From NCBI GenBank assembly GCA_902782885.1, contig CACZOW010000315.1, positions 1 to 10,606 of the forward strand: a DNA stretch of 10,606 nucleotides. Reading direction: 5' to 3'. The number at the start of each line of letters is the position of its first letter. Within the stretch, counting starts at the first letter, position 1. The stretch comes from an uncultured Ruminococcus sp. GTDB taxonomy: Bacteria > Bacillota > Clostridia > UBA1212 > UBA1255. Both the position numbers and the translations under genes were made by a program. Below the pieces are notes generated by a model that saw nothing but the letters and a program-made list of their open reading frames with translations, was not told where the DNA came from and did no database searches. Positions 1 to 5,450 of the stretch are shown piece after piece.

Positions 1-713
1 ACGGGAGCGGCGGCGCCGATGGCAATGCCCATGAGCAGCGGCAGCGCGGCGCCAATGGTAATTGACCCCGTGACGGATATTGCCTGCAGGATACCTACGG
101 CAGCGGAAGCGGACTGCAGGACGGCGGTTGCCACCATGCCTACGATCACGCCGATGACGGGATTGGAGAGCGAAGAAAGCATCTGCCGGAACGCCGCGTT
201 GTCTCCGAGCGATCCCACCGCGCCGGACATCATGCTCATGCCGAACATCAGTACCGCGAAGCCCATCAGGATCGCGCCTATGCGCGCCGCCTGCTGCTTT
301 TTAACAAACATGTAGAGAATGATCCCCACCAGCGCCACGACACCCGTGAGCGTCGCGGTGGAGATCAGGCCGGCCCAGCCCGACGCGCTGTCAATGTAGC
401 TCAGGCATATGACCCAGCCCGTGATGCTGGTGCCCAGGATGGCGCCGAGGATGACGCTTACCGCCTGCTTCAGCTTCATCATGCCGGAGTTCACGAAGCC
501 GACTACCATCACGCTGGTGGCGCAGGAGGACTGTATCACTCCGGTGACGCCGGTACCCAGCAGCACACCTTTGAGCGTGGTGTTGGAGAGCCGGTACAGG
601 ATCAGCTCCAGTTTGCTGCCGGCAACGCTCTTAAGTCCGTCTCCCATCAGCTTCATGCCGAACAGGAACAGCGCGATGCCCGAAATCAATGTTACTACTT
701 TTGTTACGTCCAT
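1..713 (-). CDS. Na+/phosphate cotransporter family protein (C-terminally cut by window edge)
   Basis: This is an integral membrane carrier of the Na/Pi cotransporter family (NptA/YjbB type, PF02690), expected to move phosphate with sodium across the cytoplasmic membrane. 237 residues are visible from the start codon; the frame is open to the window edge, so the C-terminal half is missing, including any PhoU-like domain that many family members carry. The family hallmark is a duplicated half-repeat around a Q-S-S-S-A-type motif. Both copies are visible: QSSCA at residues 61-65 within TGVTGVIQSSCATSVMVVGF, and QSASA at 200-204. Hydrophobic helices cover about 5-20, 45-75, 85-105, 115-137, 145-163 and 185-235. 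The ATG at 711-713 lies about 12 nt from a GGGGGAA stretch, a rather distant Shine-Dalgarno. It diverges from the two-component genes across a region with a Pho-box-like repeat, which supports phosphate as substrate. Family assignment is firm; the substrate is inferred from family and context. Confidence 0.9.
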   Translation of the reverse strand, partial: MDVTKVVTLISGIALFLFGMKLMGDGLKSVAGSKLELILYRLSNTTLKGVLLGTGVTGVIQSSCATSVMVVGFVNSGMMKLKQAVSVILGAILGTSITGWVICLSYIDSASGWAGLISTATLTGVVALVGIILYMFVKKQQAARIGAILMGFAVLMFGMSMMSGAVGSLGDNAAFRQMLSSLSNPVIGVIVGMVATAVLQSASAAVGILQAISVTGSITIGAALPLLMGIAIGAAAP

Positions 714-792
714 CCGGAATTCGTTCCCCCGTGTTTTGTCGGTCGGGGCGGCAATTATCCGCTCGGCCCCTTTTTATTTTCATACGGGCAGG

Positions 793-832
793 TTAAATCA
801 ACCGCCGGTCGCAGGTTAAATCTGTGTTAAAT
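793..832. promoter_or_regulatory. Pho-box-like direct repeats (TTAAAT x3 on an 11-bp grid)
   Basis: TTAAAT occurs at 793-798, 816-821 and 827-832. The last two are 11 bp apart, and the first is 23 bp (about two 11-bp units) upstream. PhoP/PhoB-family regulators bind direct repeats with 11-bp periodicity, TT(A/T/C)ACA-like in Bacillus. The repeats sit between the phosphate cotransporter and the phoB/phoR-like genes, just upstream of a -35 hexamer. On the minus strand the same stretch reads TTAACA (830-825), closer to the Bacillus consensus, so the site could serve both directions. The repeats are observed; binding by the adjacent regulator is inferred. Confidence 0.5.
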
Positions 833-835
833 ATC

Positions 836-864
836 TTGAAATTGGCTATTATTGTATATAAAAT
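836..864 (+). promoter_or_regulatory. Sigma-A-type promoter for the two-component operon
   Basis: TTGAAA (836-841), a 17-bp AT-rich spacer, and TAAAAT (859-864) match the -35/-10 consensus at 5/6 each. The start of transcription would be near 871, leaving a leader of about 65 nt before the regulator gene. The Pho-box-like repeats end 3 bp upstream of the -35, the usual position for a class II activator. A weaker minus-strand pair for the cotransporter may be TTGATT (801-796) and AATAAA (778-773). Confidence 0.55.
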
Positions 865-936
865 AATATAAGCAAGCGAGGCAAGGCGGCAATCGATCCG
901 GTTCGGTGCCGATCGGCCGATGAAAGGAGCGCCCGA

Positions 937-1611
937 ATGATATACCTGCTGGAAGATGACGAGAGCATCCGCAAACTGGTGGTGTACGCGCTGGAAAGCC
1001 AGGGCTACGAGGCCGAGGGCTTCGGGCTGCCGTCTCTTTTCTGGACGGCAATACGGAGGTCTGTCCCCTGTCTTGTTATTCTGGACGTGATGCTGCCGGA
1101 GGAAGACGGCATCAGCGTTTTGAAAAAGCTGCGGCGCGACGGGGCAACGGCGGAAGTGCCGGTGGTGATGTTGACCGCGAAGAATACGGAGTACGACCGG
1201 GTGGAGGGCCTTGACGCCGGCGCGGACGACTACATATCCAAACCGTTCGGGATGATGGAACTTATCGCCCGCATTCGCGCCGTACTGCGGCGGACACAAA
1301 GCGCCTCCGGCGTGAGAGAGTACACTTTCGGCCCGCTGTATCTTTGCCCGGAACGTCACGACGTGCGCGTCGGCGGCGAGAGCGTCACGCTAACCTACAA
1401 AGAATTCTCGCTGCTGTGCGTGCTGTGCGAAAACGCGGGCAGCGTGATGACCCGCGGCATGCTGATGGACAAAGTATGGGGCTTCGACTCGGAATTCGGC
1501 AACCGCACGCTGGACGTACACATCCGCACGCTGCGCGCTAAGCTCGGCGCCGCCGGCGAACTGATCACCACCGTGCGCGGGATCGGATATAAATTCGGAG
1601 GCGGCCAATGA
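937..1611 (+). CDS. PhoB/PhoP-like response regulator (OmpR family)
   Basis: A 224-residue DNA-binding response regulator of the OmpR/PhoB class, full length for the family. The receiver domain (about 1-115) has the acidic pair Glu7/Asp8, phospho-acceptor Asp50 in VILDVMLP, switch Thr80 in MLTAK, and Lys102 in YISKPF. A winged-helix DNA-binding domain covers about 128-222, with the recognition-helix region NRTLDVHIRTLRAKLG and the terminal wing RGIGYKF. The ATG follows AAAGGAG (923-929) at 7-nt spacing, which fixes the start. It overlaps the kinase gene by 4 nt (ATGA), so the pair is translationally coupled. Because of the neighbouring phosphate cotransporter and Pho-box-like repeats, I infer a phosphate-starvation regulator that probably controls its own operon. 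The segment just before the phospho-Asp (residues 31-46) is less typical than the rest and contains one copy of an 11-mer repeated elsewhere in this window. Family is certain; the Pho role is likely. Confidence 0.93.
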   Translation: MIYLLEDDESIRKLVVYALESQGYEAEGFGLPSLFWTAIRRSVPCLVILDVMLPEEDGISVLKKLRRDGATAEVPVVMLTAKNTEYDRVEGLDAGADDYISKPFGMMELIARIRAVLRRTQSASGVREYTFGPLYLCPERHDVRVGGESVTLTYKEFSLLCVLCENAGSVMTRGMLMDKVWGFDSEFGNRTLDVHIRTLRAKLGAAGELITTVRGIGYKFGGGQ

Positions 1612-3326
1612 CCGGACGGATATTCAAATACGCGTTCCTGCTGGGCGCGGTGGTCCTGGTGCTGTGCGCGGTGCTGTTTTTCGGCGTGCAGTACGCGCAG
1701 ACGCGGGAGGAAACGTACGCGGCGCTGCGTCAGGAGGCAATGTACGCCTCCGGCGGCGTGATGATCGCGGGAGAGGATTACCTGTCCGCGCTGGACGGCA
1801 AAAACCGCGTCACCTGGATCGGCGCCGACGGCCGCGTGCTGTACGACAGCGAGTTCGGGGACAATATTTCCAACCAGAAACAATACGCTGAAGTGGAGGC
1901 CGCGCTGTCGGACGGCGAAGGCCACTGCATCCGCCGTTCCGTCTCCGGCGGCGCCCAGACGATGTACTACGCGGTGCGCTGTGCCGACGGCACGGTGCTG
2001 CGGCTGGCGCGTCCCATGACTGCAGTGCGGAAGGCGCTGGTGGCGGTGGCGCCGGTACTCTGGATCTTCGTGCTGGTGCTGCTGATATCGGGCATTCTGG
2101 CGTTCCGGACCGCCAAATCACTCATCAAGCCCATCAACGAAATTGACCTCGACGAACCCGACGCGTCAAAGATATATCCGGAACTGGCGCCGCTGGTCGA
2201 CCGCATACGCGACCAGAAATTGACGATCCGCGAGCAGATGGACGAACTGGCCGGGAAACAGCGTGAGTTTGCCGCCCTCACGGACAACATGAGCGAGGGC
2301 TTCGTACTGACCGACGCGGAGGGCATCGTGCTCAGCGTCAACACCGAGGCTGCGCGCATGCTCGGTTCCTGCGAGGCCGGCACCGACCTGACCGCTCCCG
2401 ACACGGCGGAAACCAGCTCTCCAGAAGCCTCCGCGCCGCATTCCGAACAGTGGTCTGTCCCCGTTCACGAAGCCGTCAGACAGGCGCTCAAGGGCAACGC
2501 TGCCGACCGCGTGATCACCGCCGGCGAGCGTTCGGTACAGCTGATCGCGAACCCGGTATTGTCCCGCGGCAAAGTGACCGGCGCCGTGGTGCTGCTGCTG
2601 GACGTCACCGAACGGGAGCAGCGCGAGAATCTGCGCCGCGAGTTTTCCGCCAACGTTTCCCACGAACTCAAAACGCCCCTCACCTCCATTTCCGGCTTTG
2701 CCGAACTCATGATGAACGGTCTGGTATCCGGCGACAAGGTGCGCGAATTTTCGTCGGATATCTACCGGGAATCGGGCCGGCTCATCGCGCTGGTGGAAGA
2801 CATCATAAAACTGTCGCGGCTGGACGCGCTGGACGAGCAGGAGGCGGACCGTAAGATCGCGGAGCACGTTGACATCTGCAGCCTGTGCGAAGACGCGCTG
2901 GACACGCTGCGGCCCGCGGCGGACAAAAAAAACGTCCGCATGTCGTTCACCGGCGAACCCTGCACGGTATACGGCGTGACGCAGTTCGTGGATGAGATCG
3001 TGTACAATCTGTGCGACAACGCGGTCAAATATAACAAAGACGGCGGAAGCGTCGACGTTTCCGTACAGAGGTCAGCAGACGGCATCGTGCTGACCGTGGC
3101 GGACACCGGCATAGGCATCCCTTTCGAGCACCAGGAACGCGTGTTCGAACGCTTCTACCGGGTCAACAAAAGCCACTCCCGCTCCGTTTCCGGCACCGGG
3201 CTGGGGCTCTCCATCGTCAAGCACGCCGCGCAGGCCTGCGGCGCCAAAGTTGCCCTCGAAAGCCGCCCGGGCGAAGGTACCACCATGCGCGTGACCTTCC
3301 GCGAGACCGGCCCCGACGCGATCTGA
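1608..3326 (+). CDS. PhoR-like membrane histidine kinase with PAS domain
   Basis: A 572-residue sensor kinase that should phosphorylate the regulator encoded just upstream. Order: TM1 about 6-27; an extracytoplasmic sensor of about 110 residues (30-140); TM2 about 143-166; a short juxtamembrane linker (168-215) rather than a clear HAMP; a PAS domain about 218-334; HisKA with phospho-His352 in SHELKTP; and a HATPase with N-box Asn467/Asn471 (NLCDNAVKYN), G1 box DTGIGI (499-504), F-box FERFYRV and G2 GTGLGL (529-534). All catalytic motifs are intact. The PAS domain contains a low-complexity Ala/Ser/Pro/Glu segment (residues 262-280). The start ATG overlaps the preceding stop. The architecture matches Firmicutes/Bacteroidetes PhoR kinases, and the gene context (Na/Pi carrier) supports phosphate sensing, though the signal itself cannot be read from sequence. 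No convincing terminator follows; only a 5-bp stem (CCGAA/TTCGG, 3345-3358) without a T tract. Confidence 0.93.
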   Translation: MTGRIFKYAFLLGAVVLVLCAVLFFGVQYAQTREETYAALRQEAMYASGGVMIAGEDYLSALDGKNRVTWIGADGRVLYDSEFGDNISNQKQYAEVEAALSDGEGHCIRRSVSGGAQTMYYAVRCADGTVLRLARPMTAVRKALVAVAPVLWIFVLVLLISGILAFRTAKSLIKPINEIDLDEPDASKIYPELAPLVDRIRDQKLTIREQMDELAGKQREFAALTDNMSEGFVLTDAEGIVLSVNTEAARMLGSCEAGTDLTAPDTAETSSPEASAPHSEQWSVPVHEAVRQALKGNAADRVITAGERSVQLIANPVLSRGKVTGAVVLLLDVTEREQRENLRREFSANVSHELKTPLTSISGFAELMMNGLVSGDKVREFSSDIYRESGRLIALVEDIIKLSRLDALDEQEADRKIAEHVDICSLCEDALDTLRPAADKKNVRMSFTGEPCTVYGVTQFVDEIVYNLCDNAVKYNKDGGSVDVSVQRSADGIVLTVADTGIGIPFEHQERVFERFYRVNKSHSRSVSGTGLGLSIVKHAAQACGAKVALESRPGEGTTMRVTFRETGPDAI

Positions 3327-3401
3327 CCGCGCCCACGCGCCGCCCCGAAAGCGTTCGGAAGCAGGTCTGTCCCCCGTACAAAAAAGAAGGAACCTGATGA
3401 T

Positions 3402-4238
3402 ATGCTCACAAATATGATCGAAATGCTTGCAAAAGCGCAAAAGGAACACTACGCCGTGGGGCTGTTCAACGCCACGGATTCGGATATGCTGGAAGCGGTG
3501 ATCGGCGCCGCCGAAGAGCTGAGATCGCCGGTGATAATAGGCACCGCGCAGGTATTGCTCCCGTACGGCGAGCTGAAACTGATCGCCCCCTCCATGATCG
3601 CCGCGGCAAAACGCGCGCACGTACCGGTGGCCGTGCATTTCGACCACGGATTGACGTTTGAGCGCTGCATCGAAGCGCTGAAGCTCGGCTTCACCAGCAT
3701 AATGTACGACGGTTCCGCCGGAAACGAAGCGGACAACCTGCGGGACACCGCGGAGATCGTTCGCATCTGCCACGCGTTCGGCGCCAGCGTTGAAGGCGAG
3801 ATCGGCCACGTAGGCATGGCGGCGGCCGGAGACGGCGAGATACGCGACATGTACACCACGCCGGAAGAAGCGATCGCGTTCTCGGAGGCGACGGGCGTTG
3901 ACGCACTGGCCATCGCCATCGGCACCGCCCACGGCGTATACAAGGCAAAGCCGCGGCTGGATATTGACCGCCTGAAAGAGATCCGCGCGGCGCTGGACAC
4001 GCCGCTGGTGCTGCACGGCGGTTCGGGGCTCTCGGACAACGATTTCCGGAACACCATCGCCGCCGGCATCACCAAGGTCAATATCCACACCGACCTCTGC
4101 CTCGCCGGGCTGGCGGTAATGCGCGCCGGCATCGCCGAAGGGCTCGACTATCTGGCGCTCAGGCAGCGCAAAGTTGACGCCATCAAAGCGGAAGTCAAAA
4201 AGAAACTTCTGCTGTTCGGCTGCGCCGGCAAAGCCTAG
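3402..4238 (+). CDS. Class II ketose-bisphosphate aldolase
   Basis: A 278-residue zinc-dependent aldolase of the fructose/tagatose-bisphosphate aldolase class II family (TIGR00167/PF01116 type), catalysing reversible cleavage of a ketose 1,6-bisphosphate to dihydroxyacetone phosphate and an aldehyde phosphate. Visible active-site elements: HFDHG with catalytic Asp81 and zinc ligand His82; EGEIGHVG with Glu133; GTAHG with zinc ligand His177; LHGGSG with zinc ligand His205; and the phosphate-binding KVNIHTDL (225-232), where many relatives have NIxT(D/E). Length is in the short (about 280 aa) subgroup. The ATG lies 9-10 nt after AGAAGGAA (3385-3392); an ATG at 3397 is out of frame. It lies 75 bp after the kinase with no clear promoter, so read-through is possible. 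Its stop codon interlocks with that of the oncoming MFS gene. Substrate (fructose, tagatose or another ketose bisphosphate) cannot be decided; a single-copy glycolytic role is less likely given the sugar-catabolic neighbours. Confidence 0.9.
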   Translation: MLTNMIEMLAKAQKEHYAVGLFNATDSDMLEAVIGAAEELRSPVIIGTAQVLLPYGELKLIAPSMIAAAKRAHVPVAVHFDHGLTFERCIEALKLGFTSIMYDGSAGNEADNLRDTAEIVRICHAFGASVEGEIGHVGMAAAGDGEIRDMYTTPEEAIAFSEATGVDALAIAIGTAHGVYKAKPRLDIDRLKEIRAALDTPLVLHGGSGLSDNDFRNTIAAGITKVNIHTDLCLAGLAVMRAGIAEGLDYLALRQRKVDAIKAEVKKKLLLFGCAGKA

Positions 4239-5446
4239 GACCGCCTCGCTTCAGTGCGCGTCCCGGCAATTTTGCGCGCCGCAAACACACATACGATAAG
4301 AGTCAGCGGGAACCCGATCCCTGCCAGGATCCCCCACCGGAGGTTATTGCCGGACAATTGAGACACATTGCCCACCACCGCCGGACCGAGCGTGCCGCCC
4401 ACGTCGCCCGCCAGAGCCAGGAGCGCAAACATAGCGGTCCCGCCGGTCGGTATTGCCTTCGACGTGATGCTGAGGGAGCCGGGCCACATAATGCCGACCG
4501 AAAACCCGCACGCCATACATCCGGCAAGTCCCAGCGCCGGAATATTGACGACCGCCGTCAACAGATAGCTGACAAAGCACAGGACCCCCGAAACTATCAT
4601 AAACCCGGTCAGATCCGTCTTTTCCCCGAACTTTCCGTACAGCAGCCGGCTGATGCCCATAAATACCGCAAAGCCGCAGGGGCCCACCAGGTCTCCGACG
4701 GTTTTCGAGACATGCAGCGCCGACTCCGCGAATGCCGAAGCCCACTGCGCCATAGCCAGTTCGGACGCTCCGGAGGCGATCATCAGGATAATGAACAGCC
4801 AGAACTTTTTACGTTTCAGCAGCTGCGCCATCGTCAGGCCGTTGCCGTCCGTTACGATCGGTTCGATCGGGCAGGTGGCAAAATTGTATACATTGGCGAG
4901 CGGTATCAACGCCCACAGACACGCAAGTATCCGCCAGTTTCCCGTGCCGAATGCGGCAAAAAACAGCGTTGAGCCGACGATCACTCCCACCGCGCCCCAG
5001 CAGTAGAACGAGTGGAGCAGGCTCATCATTTTCGCTTTATTTTCAAAGGGGCACGCTTCGATGATCGGGCTGCAGAGCACTTCGATAAGGCCGCTTCCGA
5101 CCGCGTATATCACGACGCAGACCAGGATCCCGGGAAGGTGGTTTGAGAACAGGTCGGGAATGAACGCCAGACCGAACAGACCTGCGGCCGACGTGATCTC
5201 TGCGGCAACGATGCACGGCCGGTACCCTATTCTGTCCGCCAGTTTTGCGCAGGCAAAATCGACGATCAGCTGAGTGACAAAGAAAACGACGGATATCAGC
5301 GCCAGTCCGGAAAGTGATATGCCGTATGACCTGCGGAACGTCAAAAACAGCAGAGGCGCAAAATTGGCCGAGATCGCCTGGGTCACGAATCCGAGATAAC
5401 AGGCAAGTTTTGTCCTGCCGTATTTTGAATGCTTTGCCTGCATCAT
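4235..5446 (-). CDS. MFS transporter, probable sugar/glycoside importer
   Basis: A 403-residue major facilitator superfamily permease with about 12 hydrophobic helices and two homologous halves. The loop 2-3 signature is seen as AKLADRIGYRP (67-77), and a degenerate second-half equivalent as GISRLLYGKFGEKTDL (263-278). The segment LLHSFYCWGA (142-151) resembles the H-x-x-Y-x-x-G helix motif common in sugar-type MFS proteins. I place the start at the ATG at 5446-5444 because GGGGGA (5459-5454) lies 7 nt upstream; the in-frame ATG at 5461 overlaps the hydrolase end but has no Shine-Dalgarno. It starts 4 nt after the hydrolase stop codon, so it is the last gene of that operon. The transporter plus a signal-less hydrolase suggests import of an intact glycoside for cytosolic cleavage. 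Substrate and direction are inference. Its stop overlaps the aldolase stop; no terminator separates them. Confidence 0.88.
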   Translation of the reverse strand: MMQAKHSKYGRTKLACYLGFVTQAISANFAPLLFLTFRRSYGISLSGLALISVVFFVTQLIVDFACAKLADRIGYRPCIVAAEITSAAGLFGLAFIPDLFSNHLPGILVCVVIYAVGSGLIEVLCSPIIEACPFENKAKMMSLLHSFYCWGAVGVIVGSTLFFAAFGTGNWRILACLWALIPLANVYNFATCPIEPIVTDGNGLTMAQLLKRKKFWLFIILMIASGASELAMAQWASAFAESALHVSKTVGDLVGPCGFAVFMGISRLLYGKFGEKTDLTGFMIVSGVLCFVSYLLTAVVNIPALGLAGCMACGFSVGIMWPGSLSITSKAIPTGGTAMFALLALAGDVGGTLGPAVVGNVSQLSGNNLRWGILAGIGFPLTLIVCVFAARKIAGTRTEARRS

Positions 5447-5450
5447 GTCT

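Noticed and set aside
409..819. 136-residue plus-strand open frame
   Set aside because: Antisense to the Na/Pi cotransporter, whose minus-strand frame has both QSSxA family motifs.
3345..3358. CCGAA/TTCGG hairpin after the kinase as a terminator
   Set aside because: The stem is only 5 bp and no T tract follows, so an intrinsic terminator cannot be supported.
3072..4088. 338-residue minus-strand open frame
   Set aside because: Antisense shadow of the kinase end and the aldolase, both of which have intact catalytic motifs on the plus strand.
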